Assembly (NCBI RefSeq): GCF_004328075.1
Contig: NZ_SJFN01000017.1
Span: 49,186 to 92,724 of the forward strand
Reading direction: 5' to 3'
Source: Siculibacillus lacustris
Lineage (GTDB): Bacteria; Pseudomonadota; Alphaproteobacteria; Rhizobiales; Ancalomicrobiaceae
Length of the DNA: 43,539 bases
Both the position numbers and the translations under genes were made by a program. The notes below the pieces were generated by a model, which had not been told where the DNA came from, did no database searches, and saw only the letters and a program-made list of their open reading frames with translations. The stretch's first letter is position 1, and each line of letters opens with the position of its first letter. Shown in pieces: positions 8,693-17,757 of this stretch.

Positions 8693-9409
8693 ATGAGCGA
8701 CAAGAAAGAGACCGTTCCCCTGCGCCAGGGATGGGGCGCGCGGATCCGCAACCACTTCGTCACCGGGGTGGTGGTGGCCGGTCCCTTGGCGATCACCGTC
8801 TACATCGCCCGCGGCTTCCTCGAATGGGTCGACGGCACCGTCAAGCCGATGATTCCGACCGCCTGGAACCCCGACACCTATCTGCCCTTCGGCGTGCCCG
8901 GCTTCGGCCTGTTCGTGGCGCTGGTCGGCATCACCCTGCTCGGGGCGTTGACCGCCAGTCTGGTCGGCCGCACGCTGCTCTCCTACGGCGAGGATCTAGT
9001 CGGCCATCTGCCGTTCGTGCGGCCGGTCTACAAGACCCTGAAACAGATCTTCGAGACCTTCGTGTCGTCCCGCCACGACAGTTTCCGCGACGTCGGGCTG
9101 ATCGAATGGCCGCGGCGGGGGGTGTGGTCGCTGGTCTTCGTCTCCGGCCCGGCGCGCGGCGAAGTCGCGCAGCGCCTGTCGGCCGAGCGCCCGGACGTGG
9201 CGCCCGACGCCTGGCTGACGGTGTTCATCCCGACCACACCCAACCCGACCGGCGGCTATGTGATGTTCCTGCCGCGCGACGACGTCCGTATCTTGCGCAT
9301 GGCCATCGAGGACGCGGCCAAGCTGATCATCTCCGGCGGCATCGTCACCCCGGATTGGGAGCCGCCGCCGGCGGTCGAGGTGCCCGATCGCTTCGACCAT
9401 CCGACCTGA
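8693..9409 (+). CDS. DUF502 family inner-membrane protein
   Basis: This 238-residue membrane protein belongs to the DUF502 family. The signs are the N-terminal FVTGVVVAGPLAITVYIARGF helix, a second helix around GVPGFGLFVALVGITLLGALTASLVGR, the signature LPFVRPVYKTLKQIFETF, and the soluble tail with FIPTTPNPTGGYVMFLP and DAAKLIISGG. The family is widespread in bacteria and plants, without a settled molecular function in bacteria. The start is supported by a strong CGGAGGA ribosome-binding site 5-6 nt upstream of the ATG. The gene converges with recG 32 nt away; a shared hairpin lies between them. In many alphaproteobacteria a DUF502 gene sits near recG, which supports the core-genome reading of this stretch. 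Confidence 0.92.
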   Translation: MSDKKETVPLRQGWGARIRNHFVTGVVVAGPLAITVYIARGFLEWVDGTVKPMIPTAWNPDTYLPFGVPGFGLFVALVGITLLGALTASLVGRTLLSYGEDLVGHLPFVRPVYKTLKQIFETFVSSRHDSFRDVGLIEWPRRGVWSLVFVSGPARGEVAQRLSAERPDVAPDAWLTVFIPTTPNPTGGYVMFLPRDDVRILRMAIEDAAKLIISGGIVTPDWEPPPAVEVPDRFDHPT

Positions 9410-9412
9410 CGC

Positions 9413-9436
9413 GGCGGGCGGCGCCCGGAGCCCGCC
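9413..9436. terminator. Shared hairpin between convergent DUF502 and recG genes
   Basis: A 7-bp perfect stem, GGCGGGC pairing with GCCCGCC around a 10-nt loop, fills the 32-nt gap between the two convergent stop codons. It lacks a long T run on either side, so terminator function is inferred from position and from the GC-rich stem. Confidence 0.45.
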
Positions 9437-9441
9437 TTCGG

Positions 9442-11553
9442 TCAACCGGCCCGGATCAGACGGATGCCCTGGTCCTGGTCGAAGAGATGGAGCAGCACCC
9501 GCAGCGCGGTGCCGCGCGGGGATTCGAGATCGGGGTCGCGGGCGAGGATCAGCCGGGCGTCGTCGCGGGCTGCGGCGAGCAGGTCGGCGTGGAGATCGAG
9601 CCGGGCGAGGCGGAAGCCGGGCAGCCCCGACTGGCGGGTGCCGAGCACTTCGCCGCCGCCGCGGAGCTTCAGATCCTCCTCGGCGATCACGAAGCCGTCG
9701 TCGGTCGAGCGCAGGATCTCCAGCCGGGCGCGCGCCGTCTCGCCGAGCGGGCCCTTGTAGACCAAGAGGCACGAGGAGGCCTCCGAGCCGCGCCCGACCC
9801 GGCCGCGCAACTGGTGGAGCTGGGCGAGGCCGAAGCGCTCGGCGTGTTCGATCACCATGATCGTCGCGTCGGGCACGTCGACGCCGACCTCGATCACCGT
9901 GGTGGCGACCAGGAGCCGCGTCTCGCCCTCCTGGAAGGCGCGCATCGCCCGGTCCTTGTCGTCGGCCTTCATCCGCCCGTGGACGAGGCCGACGATCGGC
10001 CCGAGGCATCGGGTCAGATCTTCGAAGCGCTCCTCGGCCGCGGCGAGGTCGAGCGTCTCGCTCTCCTCGACCAGGGGCGACACCCAGTAGACCTTGGCTC
10101 CGCCGGCGATCGCCCGCGCCAGCCCTTCGACGATCTCGCCCATCCGCTCCGACGAGGCGATGCGGGTGGCGATCGGCTGGCGGCCGGCCGGCTTCTCGGT
10201 CAGCCGCGACACGTCGAGATCGCCGAAGAAGCTCATCATCAGAGTGCGCGGGATCGGCGTCGCGGTCATCACCAGGAGATCGACCGAGCGGCCCTTGGCG
10301 GTCAGCGCCAGGCGCTGATGGACGCCGAAGCGATGCTGTTCGTCAACCACGGCGAGTGCCAGATCGGCGAAGGCCACCGGCCCCTGGAACAGCGCATGGG
10401 TTCCGACCAGGATCGAAATCGCCCCCGACGCCAGCCCTTCGAGGATCGCCTCGCGCTCGGCGCCCTTCTCGCGGCCGGTGAGGATCGCCCAGGAAATGCC
10501 GGCGGCCTCGGCCAGCGGCGCCAACGCCCGGGCGTGTTGGCGGGCGAGCAGGTCGGTCGGCGCCATGATCGCCGCCTGACCGCCGGCCTCGACGGCGGCG
10601 GCGGCCACGAGCACCGCCACCAGCGTCTTGCCCGAGCCGACGTCGCCCTGCAGCAGCCGCAGCATCCGCTCGGGCCGAGCGAGATCGGCGCGGATCTCGT
10701 CGAAGGCCTGGACCTGCGAGCCGGTCGGCGTGAAGGGCAGGGCGGCGAGGATCTTGTCGGTCAGCACGCCGGTGGCGATCCGCGGGATCTTGCCGCCGCG
10801 CTTGGCCGAGGCGCGGACCAGGGCCAGGGTCAGCTGTTGGGCGAGCAGTTCGTCATAGGCCAGCCGTCCCGCCGCCGGCGCCGCGGCGCCCTCGCCGATG
10901 GTGGTATCGGGATGGTGGACCGTCGCCAAGGCGCCGGCGAAGTCGGGCCAGCGCCCGGCCGCCAGCCAGTCGGCGTCCTGCCATTCGGGGAGATGCGGCA
11001 GCCGCTCCAGCGCCCGCTCGACGGCGCGCGCGATGGGGCGCGATGTGAGCCCTTCGGTCTGGGGATAGATCGGCTCGACCAGCGGCAGTTTGTCGAATTC
11101 CGCCTCGCTGACCACGAAGTCGGGATGGACCATCTGCGGCGCGCCGTTGAACCACTCGACCCGGCCCGACACCCAGCGCTTCTCGCCGACCGGCAGGAGC
11201 TTGGTCATCCAGTCGGCACGCGCCGAGAAATAGACCAGGGCGATCTCGCCGGTGTCGTCCCATCCGTAGACCCGATAGGGGGCGCGCGAGCCGCGCGGCG
11301 GTGCCTTGTGGCGGTCGATGGTGAGGAGCAGCGTGACGATTGCCCCTTCGGGGGCCCGCGCCACGCCGGGGCGCAGGCGCCGGTCGACGATGCCGGTCGG
11401 CAGATGGAACAGCAGATCGACCACCCGCGCGCCGGCCCCGGGCAGCGCCCGGCCGTCGTCGAGCAGCCGGTCGAACAGGCCGACCGTCTTCGGCCCGACC
11501 CCGGGCAGGCTCGCGACGGAGGCGAACAGGGGCGTGAGGATCTCGGGGCGCAT
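9442..11553 (-). CDS. recG: ATP-dependent DNA helicase RecG
   Basis: RecG reverses stalled replication forks and branch-migrates Holliday junctions. The 703-residue length is typical. The N-terminal wedge/OB region (about 1-200, including LPTGIVDRRLRPG and ALVYFSARADWMTKLLPVGEKRWVSGRVEW) binds branched DNA. The SF2 helicase core has Walker A GDVGSGKT, the RecG-type motif II DEQHRFG, motif III MTATPIPRTL, and the C-terminal helicase domain with VATTVIEVGVDVPDAT and QLRGRVGRG. The C-terminus holds EEDLKLRGGGEVLGTRQSG, the TRG-like region. The ATG at 11551-11553 follows a short upstream region with a possible LexA-type half-site pair. It is followed downstream by the convergent DUF502 gene, and mfd lies upstream on the same strand 139 nt away. 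Confidence 0.98.
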   Translation of the reverse strand: MRPEILTPLFASVASLPGVGPKTVGLFDRLLDDGRALPGAGARVVDLLFHLPTGIVDRRLRPGVARAPEGAIVTLLLTIDRHKAPPRGSRAPYRVYGWDDTGEIALVYFSARADWMTKLLPVGEKRWVSGRVEWFNGAPQMVHPDFVVSEAEFDKLPLVEPIYPQTEGLTSRPIARAVERALERLPHLPEWQDADWLAAGRWPDFAGALATVHHPDTTIGEGAAAPAAGRLAYDELLAQQLTLALVRASAKRGGKIPRIATGVLTDKILAALPFTPTGSQVQAFDEIRADLARPERMLRLLQGDVGSGKTLVAVLVAAAAVEAGGQAAIMAPTDLLARQHARALAPLAEAAGISWAILTGREKGAEREAILEGLASGAISILVGTHALFQGPVAFADLALAVVDEQHRFGVHQRLALTAKGRSVDLLVMTATPIPRTLMMSFFGDLDVSRLTEKPAGRQPIATRIASSERMGEIVEGLARAIAGGAKVYWVSPLVEESETLDLAAAEERFEDLTRCLGPIVGLVHGRMKADDKDRAMRAFQEGETRLLVATTVIEVGVDVPDATIMVIEHAERFGLAQLHQLRGRVGRGSEASSCLLVYKGPLGETARARLEILRSTDDGFVIAEEDLKLRGGGEVLGTRQSGLPGFRLARLDLHADLLAAARDDARLILARDPDLESPRGTALRVLLHLFDQDQGIRLIRAG

Positions 11554-11572
11554 CGGGCTCGCAGGGTTCTGG

Positions 11573-11587
11573 ATTCTGCATATGTTC
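11573..11587. promoter_or_regulatory. Possible degenerate LexA box upstream of recG
   Basis: The sequence ATTC-N7-GTTC (ATTCTGCATATGTTC) lies 20 nt upstream of the recG start. Alphaproteobacterial LexA binds GTTC-N7-GTTC, so this differs at one base of the conserved eight. One mismatch in so short a motif can arise by chance; it is recorded because of its position before a DNA-repair gene. Confidence 0.25.
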
Positions 11588-11692
11588 TAGCAGGCGCGAC
11601 CGCCGCCGGGAAAGGGCGAAGGGGAGGGGGCGGCCGCAGGGCGGACAGGCGCGGGGCGACGGCCCTCGGAGCATCCGCGTTCGGCGCCTCTC

Positions 11693-14600
11693 CTACCGGC
11701 GCCACGTGCCGCCGGGCGGCTTCTTGTCGCGACCGAGGCTCTGCAGGCTCGGGTAGCGGCCGCGCCGGGTCGGCGGCGGCGGCGCCGGCGGCGGGGTCGG
11801 CGCCAGATGCAGCTTCTTGGTCTCCGGGCGCTCGATCATCTCGGGCGTCACGGTCACCGGGCCGTCGTCCTTGCGTTCGGCGATGCGCACCAGCTGGATC
11901 AGCACCACCGCGGCGCCCTTGAGGCGATCGATCGGGCCGGGCCAATCGCGCGACAGCACGATCTTCTGGTCGGGGCGGATCTTGGCGAGGCTGCCCTGTT
12001 CGGCGATCCAGCGCACCAGACCGGCGGGATTGGCGAATTCGCCGCGGCGGAACGACACCACCACGCCCTTCGGCCCCGCTTCGATCTTGTCGACGTTGGC
12101 GCGGCGGCACAGCGACTTGATGTAGACGATCTTCAGGAGGTGCTCGACCTCCTCCGGCAGGGCGCCGAAGCGGTCGATCATCTCGGCGCCGAAGGCGTCG
12201 ATCTCCTCGGTCGTGGCGAGGTCGGCGAGGCGCTTGTAGAGGCCGAGCCGCAGCGCCAGATCGCCGACATAGGTCTCCGGGATCAGCACCGGCGTGCCGA
12301 CGCTGATCGACGGCGACCACTGCTCCTCGGGCAAGGTCTCGTCGCCGGACTTCAGCGCCGCGACCGCCTCCTCCAGCAGCTGCTGGTAGAGCTCGTAGCC
12401 GATCTCCTTGATGTGGCCCGACTGTTCCTCGCCGACCAGATTGCCGGCACCGCGGATGTCGAGGTCGTGGCTGGCCAATTGGAAGCCGGCGCCGAGACTG
12501 TCGAGAGACTGCAGCACCTTCAGCCGGCGCTCCGCCTGGGCGGTCAGTTTCTTCTCGGCCGGCGTCGTGAAGATCGCATAGGCGCGGACCTTGGACCGGC
12601 CGACGCGGCCGCGCAGCTGATAGAGCTGGCCGAGGCCGAACATGTCGGCGCGGTGAACGATCAGGGTATTGGCGGTCGGGATGTCGAGGCCGGATTCGAT
12701 GATCGTGGTCGACAGGAGCACGTCGTATTTGCCTTCGTAGAAGGCGTTCATGACGTCCTCGAGGTCGCTCGCCGGCATCTGGCCGTGGGCGACCGCGACC
12801 TTGACCTCGGGCACCACCTCTTCGAGGAACTTCTTGCGCTCGCCGAGATCGGAGACCCGCGGCACCACATAGAAGCTCTGGCCGCCGCGATAGTGCTCGC
12901 GCATCAGGGCGTCGCGCACCACCAGCGCGTCGAAGGGCGAGATGAAGGTGCGGACCGCCATGCGGTCGACCGGCGGGGTGGCGATGATCGACAACTCGCG
13001 CACGCCGGTCAGCGCCAGCTGCAGGGTGCGCGGGATCGGCGTCGCGGACAGCGTCAGGACGTGGACCTCGGCCTTCAGCTCCTTCAGCCGCTCCTTGTGC
13101 TTGACGCCGAAGTGCTGCTCCTCGTCGATGATCAAGAGGCCGAGGTCGCGGAAGGCGATGCCCTTGGCGAGCAGGGCGTGGGTGCCGACCACCACGTCGA
13201 GGGTGCCGTCGGCGAGTTCCTTCTTCACGGCCGCGAGATCCTTGGCCGAGACCAGGCGCGAGGCCTGGGCGACACGCAGCGGCAGGCCCTTGAAGCGCTC
13301 GGCGAAGGTGCGGAAATGCTGGCGGGCGAGCAGCGTGGTCGGCACCACCACGGCGACCTGTTTGCCCGAGGCGGCGACCGCGAAGGCGGCGCGCAACGCC
13401 ACTTCGGTCTTGCCGAAGCCGACGTCGCCGCACACCAGACGGTCCATCGGCCGACCCGAGGCGAGGTCGTCGAACACCGAATCGATGGTGGCGAGCTGGT
13501 CGTCGGTCTCCTCGTAGGGGAAGCGGGCGCGGAACTCGTCGTAGAGGCCTTCGGGCGGCACGTGGCGCGGGGCCGACTTGAGCAGGCGGGCGGCGGCGGT
13601 CTTGATCAGCTGATCGGCGATCTCGCGGATCCGCTTCTTCATCCGCGCCTTGCGGGCGCCCCAGGCGACGCCGCCGAGGCGGTCGAGCTGGGCGTCGCTG
13701 TCGTCGGAGCCGAAACGGGTCAGCAGTTCGATGTTCTCGACCGGCAGATAGAGCTTGTCGCCGCCGGCGTAGGTCAGCTCCAGGCAGTCGTGCGGCTCGC
13801 CGGCCGCCGTGATGGTCTTGAGGCCGGTGAAGCGGCCGATGCCGTGGTCGACGTGGACCACCAGATCGCCCTCGGCGAGGCCGGCGACCTCGGTCAGGAA
13901 GGCCGAGCCCTTGGGGCGCTTCTTCTTGGCGCGGATCAGGCGGTCGCCGAGGATGTCCTGTTCGGCGACGACCGCGAGGCCGTCGATCTCGAAGCCGCTC
14001 TCGAGCCCGAGCACCGCGAGGCCGACCTCGCCGGATTCCAGCGTGCCGATCTCGGGGTAGGTGGCGAGCGTGCGGGTGCGGGCGAGGCCGTGGTCGCCGA
14101 GCACCTGTTTCAGACGATCGAGCGCCCCGTCGGACCACGCGGCGACCATCACCCGCGGGGTGCGGCCGCGCAGCTCGCCGAGATGGGCGACCGCCGCGTC
14201 GAACACGCTGGAATCGGCGCTGGCCCGTTCGGCGGCGAAGCCGCGGCCGGCGCGGCCGCCGAGATCGACCACGTCGAGGCGGTCGCCGGGCAGCGCGAAG
14301 GGGGTGAGCCGAACGCTCGGGCGATCGACCAGCGCGGTGCGCCATTCGTCGGCGGTGAGGTGCAGGCGGGCGGGATCGAGCGGCTTGTAGGGAACCGTAC
14401 CGCTCATCGCCTGATCCAGCGCCTCGCGGCGGGCGTCGAAATGTTCGCGGACCTCGGCGAGGCGGCCGGCGAAGACCTCGTCGGCCTCGGCGTCGAGCAC
14501 CACGCGGGCGTCGCCGCAATAGTCGAAGATCGTCTCCAGCCCGTCGTGGAACAGCGGCAGCCAGTGTTCCATGCCGGCGTAGCGGCGGCCGTCGGTGATC

Positions 14601-15361
14601 GCCGCATAGAGCGCGTCGTCGCGGGTGGTGGCGCCGAAGGCGGCGACGTAGTTGCGGCGGAAGCGGCCGATGACCTCTGGGACCAGCGTCACCTCCGACA
14701 TCGGCACCCATTCCAGGCGCTTCATCTGGCCGGTGGTGCGCTGGGTCTCGGGATCGAAGCGGCGGATCTGTTCGAGATCGTCGCCGAAGAAGTCGAGGCG
14801 GACCGGGGTCTCGGCGCCGGGGGCGAAGAGATCGAGGATGCCGCCGCGCACCGCATATTCGCCGGTGTCGCGGACCGTGCCGGTGCGCTCGAAGCCGTTG
14901 GCCTCGAGCCAGCGGATCAGTTCGGCCATGTCGGCGCGGCCGCCGGCGATCGCCGAGAAGGTTTGGGCGGCGACGCTCGCCCGGGTCGGCAGGCGCTGGG
15001 CGGCGGCGTTGACGGTGGTCAGCACGACGATCGGCCGGCGGCGCTCGCGCGGGCGGGCGAGGTGCGACAGCGTGGTCATCCGTCGGGCGACGATGGCCGG
15101 ATTGGGCGACACCCGGTCATAGGGCCGGCAGTCCCACGACGGCAGGGTCAGCACGGTGACGTCGGGGGCGAAGAAGGCGAGCCCGGCCTCGAGCCGCTGC
15201 ATCCGGAGGCCGTCGCGGCACACCACCAAGAGCGCCGGGCGCCCGTCGCGCGGCCCGGCATCGCGGGCGAGATCGCCGACGACCAGGCCTTCGGCACCGT
15301 CGGGCAGGCTCGACAGCGTCACATGGGTGCGGGTGCGGAACAGTCCGGTGAGCTTCTTCAA
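11693..15361 (-). CDS. mfd: Transcription-repair coupling factor Mfd
   Basis: Mfd displaces RNA polymerase stalled at DNA lesions and recruits UvrA. The protein is 1222 residues, slightly long for the family. In order it shows the UvrB-like N-terminal region (YDRVSPNPAIVARRM, GEYAVRGGILDLF, LDFFGDDLEQIRRFD), the RNA-polymerase interaction Tudor-like domain (LVVHVDHGIGRFTGL), the helicase core with Walker A GDVGFGKT, motif II DEEQHFGVKHKE, motif III SATPIPRTLQLA, and LSTTIIESGLDIPTANT followed by QLRGRVGRS. The C-terminal TRCF domain ends in a proline-rich basic tail. Only a TTG (15359-15361) is available as start codon: the 113 nt back to the sdhE stop contain no in-frame ATG or GTG. The N-terminus KKLTGLFRTR is therefore inferred. 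It follows sdhE on the same strand. Confidence 0.97.
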   Translation of the reverse strand: MKKLTGLFRTRTHVTLSSLPDGAEGLVVGDLARDAGPRDGRPALLVVCRDGLRMQRLEAGLAFFAPDVTVLTLPSWDCRPYDRVSPNPAIVARRMTTLSHLARPRERRRPIVVLTTVNAAAQRLPTRASVAAQTFSAIAGGRADMAELIRWLEANGFERTGTVRDTGEYAVRGGILDLFAPGAETPVRLDFFGDDLEQIRRFDPETQRTTGQMKRLEWVPMSEVTLVPEVIGRFRRNYVAAFGATTRDDALYAAITDGRRYAGMEHWLPLFHDGLETIFDYCGDARVVLDAEADEVFAGRLAEVREHFDARREALDQAMSGTVPYKPLDPARLHLTADEWRTALVDRPSVRLTPFALPGDRLDVVDLGGRAGRGFAAERASADSSVFDAAVAHLGELRGRTPRVMVAAWSDGALDRLKQVLGDHGLARTRTLATYPEIGTLESGEVGLAVLGLESGFEIDGLAVVAEQDILGDRLIRAKKKRPKGSAFLTEVAGLAEGDLVVHVDHGIGRFTGLKTITAAGEPHDCLELTYAGGDKLYLPVENIELLTRFGSDDSDAQLDRLGGVAWGARKARMKKRIREIADQLIKTAAARLLKSAPRHVPPEGLYDEFRARFPYEETDDQLATIDSVFDDLASGRPMDRLVCGDVGFGKTEVALRAAFAVAASGKQVAVVVPTTLLARQHFRTFAERFKGLPLRVAQASRLVSAKDLAAVKKELADGTLDVVVGTHALLAKGIAFRDLGLLIIDEEQHFGVKHKERLKELKAEVHVLTLSATPIPRTLQLALTGVRELSIIATPPVDRMAVRTFISPFDALVVRDALMREHYRGGQSFYVVPRVSDLGERKKFLEEVVPEVKVAVAHGQMPASDLEDVMNAFYEGKYDVLLSTTIIESGLDIPTANTLIVHRADMFGLGQLYQLRGRVGRSKVRAYAIFTTPAEKKLTAQAERRLKVLQSLDSLGAGFQLASHDLDIRGAGNLVGEEQSGHIKEIGYELYQQLLEEAVAALKSGDETLPEEQWSPSISVGTPVLIPETYVGDLALRLGLYKRLADLATTEEIDAFGAEMIDRFGALPEEVEHLLKIVYIKSLCRRANVDKIEAGPKGVVVSFRRGEFANPAGLVRWIAEQGSLAKIRPDQKIVLSRDWPGPIDRLKGAAVVLIQLVRIAERKDDGPVTVTPEMIERPETKKLHLAPTPPPAPPPPTRRGRYPSLQSLGRDKKPPGGTWRR

Positions 15362-15473
15362 CGACGGCGAGGCCTCGGGTTCGGGGGCGCGGCGCGCGCG
15401 GGCGAGGCCGGCGGCGGCGCGACGCCCGGGCGATGCGGGGCCGGCGCCGGAGCCGACCGCCGATGCGCGGGGG

Positions 15474-15764
15474 TCAGGTGACCTTGTCGGTGGTCGCCGT
15501 GTGGGCGAGGATCGCCGCCCAGACCGGGCGGTCGTGGATCGGATCGACGGGGATCGACCCGACGATCCAGGAGAACAGTTCCTGATCGCCGACGTCGAGC
15601 AGTCGCTCGAAATCGGCGAGATCGGCCTCGCCGAGACCGGCGAGATGGGCGTCGGCGAAGGTTCCGAACACGAAGTCCATTTCCTTGGTCCCGCGATGCC
15701 AGGCGCGGAACAGGGCCTTCTTGCGGCGCGGCTCGAGGCCGTCGCTGGAAATGGTGGTGCTCAT
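15474..15764 (-). CDS. sdhE: Succinate dehydrogenase assembly factor SdhE (DUF339)
   Basis: SdhE helps attach FAD covalently to the flavoprotein subunit of succinate dehydrogenase. The 96-residue product has the family hallmark HRGTKEMD (the RGxxE motif that contacts the flavoprotein) near residue 23, then a small helical bundle with FERLLDVGDQELFSWIVG. The ATG at 15762-15764 has a GAGGGCA ribosome-binding site about 8 nt upstream. An in-frame codon at 15824 would add 20 residues not seen in the family. The gene lies between the HerA-like ATPase gene and mfd on the same strand. The grouping of recG, mfd and sdhE is familiar in Hyphomicrobiales and helps place the organism. Confidence 0.95.
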   Translation of the reverse strand: MSTTISSDGLEPRRKKALFRAWHRGTKEMDFVFGTFADAHLAGLGEADLADFERLLDVGDQELFSWIVGSIPVDPIHDRPVWAAILAHTATTDKVT

Positions 15765-15893
15765 GCGCGTGCCCTCACGTGTCGTCTCCGGGCGAGTTCT
15801 AGCGGGAAGGGGCCCGAATGTCACCGAAAACGGCGGCAGGGCCGACCGGCGCCGACCGCGGGGGGCGGGGAGGGGCGCCGACAGGCCAGCACC

Positions 15894-17420
15894 TCACTCC
15901 ACGCGGCGCCGCAGCGCCGGGGGCGTGCGCGCCGAGCGCACCGCCGGGCGGGCGGCTTTCGGGGTGCTCGGCTTGGTGCGCCAGCCGACGCCGCCGACGA
16001 TCACCGTGCGATTGCCGCGGAAGTCGGTCTCGCAGACGATCGCCCCCTGTTCGGCCATGTAGGTGAGCAGCCAGCGGCCGCGCGACGGCGAGTGGCTGCC
16101 GTAGGCATTGGCCAGCGTCTCGTCGGAGGGGCAGGGGGCATTCTCCTGCGCCGCGCGGGCGACCATCAGGAACACGCCCTGCATCTCCTCCGGCAACCCG
16201 TCGGCGATCGCCAACACCGCGCTCCAGGCGTCGTCGCCGTCGTGATCGGCGATGCCGGCGCGCGCCAAGGCGAGGCGGCGGCGGAACAGCGACAGATCGG
16301 CGGCGACCTCGCCGAGCCGGCGCAGGCGGCAATGGAACTGGAAGTCCTGGTAGAGCAGGGCGACCGGCCGGAACGCGGCTTCGGGGTCCGACAGGATCTC
16401 GGCGAAGATCTCCTCCAGCGCCCGTTCGATCGCCTCCGGCGGCAGGCGCTCGACCTCTTCGACCGGCTCGACCGCCGGCCGGGTCGCCGCGACCCGCGCC
16501 AAGAGCTCGGCCGTACCGGTCTTGACCACCCGCGGCGGCCGCACCGGGCGGACGATCTCTTCCTCGCCGCTCGCCGGGGCGAAGATCAGGCCCTCGAGAT
16601 CGTCGCGCGAGGTCTCCGGCAGCGGCATCAGCTCGGGCCTGCCCGAACGGCCGCGGGTCGCCACCGCGCCGATGCGGATCGGCACCGGGCGGCGCGACAG
16701 GGCCGGGCCGAGAGCGACGAACTGGCCGGGGGCGAGATCGCGGAAGGCTTCGGCCTGACGGCGCTCCATGCCGAGGAGATCGGCGGCCCGCGCCATGTCG
16801 ATGTCGAGGAAGGTGCGGCCCATCAGGAAGTTCGAGGCTTCGGCCGCGACGTTCTTGGCGAGCTTGGCCAGCCGCTGGGTGGCGATGATCCCGGCGAGCC
16901 CGCGTTTGCGGCCGCGGCACATCAGATTGGTCATCGCCCCGAGCGAGGCCTTGCGCGCCTCGTCGGAGACCTCGCCGGCGATCGCCGGGGCGAACAGCTG
17001 CGCCTCGTCGACGGCGATCAGCATCGGGTACCAGTGATCGCGATCGGCGTCGAACAGTCCGCCGAGGAAGGCGGCGGCGGCGCGCATCTGATCCTCGGCG
17101 TCGAGGCCTTCGAGGTTGAGCACCACCGAGGCGCGATGGCGGCGGATGCGATCGGCGATGCGGGCGAGCTCGGCCGGGCTGCGCTCGGCGTCGACCACGA
17201 CGTGGCCGAAGGCCTCGGCGAGGGTGACGAAATCGCCTTCCGGATCGATGATCGCCTGTTGGACGTGCGGCGCCGAGCCTTCGAGCAGGCGGCGCAGCAG
17301 ATGCGACTTGCCCGAGCCGGAATTGCCCTGGACCAGCAGTCGCGTCGACAGGAGTTCCTCGAGATCGAGATGGGCCGGCTCGCCGGTCGACGTCGTGCCG
17401 AGATCGATTCCGACCTTCAT
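15894..17420 (-). CDS. HerA-like / DUF87 ATP-binding protein
   Basis: This 508-residue protein is a RecA/FtsK-fold ATPase of the HerA (DUF87) type. It opens MKVGIDLGTTSTG and reaches Walker A GNSGSGKSH at residues 32-40. DPEGDF follows, typical of HerA-like proteins, as do Walker B LIAVDEAQLF (about 134-143) and a sensor region IIATQRLAKLAK. The core ends near residue 260. A C-terminal extension contains a helical region and a possible winged-helix segment (SRGRWLLTYMAEQGAIV) before a basic tail. HerA proteins usually translocate DNA with a NurA nuclease; no NurA gene is present here, so the job is open. The ATG at 17420 is preceded by a purine-rich GGATGTGGGA stretch. An in-frame open stretch continues upstream but crosses the tRNA gene and is rejected as coding. 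Confidence 0.82.
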   Translation of the reverse strand: MKVGIDLGTTSTGEPAHLDLEELLSTRLLVQGNSGSGKSHLLRRLLEGSAPHVQQAIIDPEGDFVTLAEAFGHVVVDAERSPAELARIADRIRRHRASVVLNLEGLDAEDQMRAAAAFLGGLFDADRDHWYPMLIAVDEAQLFAPAIAGEVSDEARKASLGAMTNLMCRGRKRGLAGIIATQRLAKLAKNVAAEASNFLMGRTFLDIDMARAADLLGMERRQAEAFRDLAPGQFVALGPALSRRPVPIRIGAVATRGRSGRPELMPLPETSRDDLEGLIFAPASGEEEIVRPVRPPRVVKTGTAELLARVAATRPAVEPVEEVERLPPEAIERALEEIFAEILSDPEAAFRPVALLYQDFQFHCRLRRLGEVAADLSLFRRRLALARAGIADHDGDDAWSAVLAIADGLPEEMQGVFLMVARAAQENAPCPSDETLANAYGSHSPSRGRWLLTYMAEQGAIVCETDFRGNRTVIVGGVGWRTKPSTPKAARPAVRSARTPPALRRRVE

Positions 17421-17619
17421 TCCCACATCCGTCCCTCGGGTTTTCGGGACGGCGACCCTATCACGCGTCGCGCCGAGGAGTGTCCCGTCGGGCCGATCGT
17501 CCACAGGAGATCGAGGGCGGGTCGGCGGCCGCCCCGGCTCGCGCGGTCGTGACTTGGGGGCGGCGGTGGCGCGGGTTAGAGGAGGAGGTCGGCGATGCGC
17601 CCGACCGGAGTGTCCGCCG

Positions 17620-17757
17620 ATGACCGTCCCCGCCCCCCCGCCGTCGGCCGAAGAATCGTCGCGGCGCGACCTGATCGGCCTGATTCTCCTCGCCCTGGTC
17701 GCCGCGGCGATGATCGCCGTCGCCCTCTCGGTCGGCGGCGGCATGGTCGGCGACTGA
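17620..17757 (+). CDS. Small single-pass membrane protein, unknown function
   Basis: This is a 45-residue reading frame with a charged N-terminal stretch (SAEESSRRD) and one hydrophobic helix of about 22 residues (LIGLILLALVAAAMIAVALSVGG). A GGAG lies about 9 nt upstream of the ATG. It is divergent from the HerA-like ATPase gene, with 199 nt between the two starts. The family is not recognised. In GC-rich DNA so short a frame could be fortuitous, but the helix flanked by charges and the ribosome-binding site argue for a real gene. Confidence 0.5.
   Translation: MTVPAPPPSAEESSRRDLIGLILLALVAAAMIAVALSVGGGMVGD

Noticed and set aside
8731-11922. A 1063-codon forward frame across DUF502 and recG
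   Set aside because: Overlaps two well-supported genes in the wrong frame or strand and matches no family.
11807-15481. A 1224-codon forward reading frame across mfd
   Set aside because: It is exactly antisense to mfd, has no recognisable domain, and its composition (Gly/Ala/Asp/Arg/His-rich) is typical of GC-rich shadow frames.
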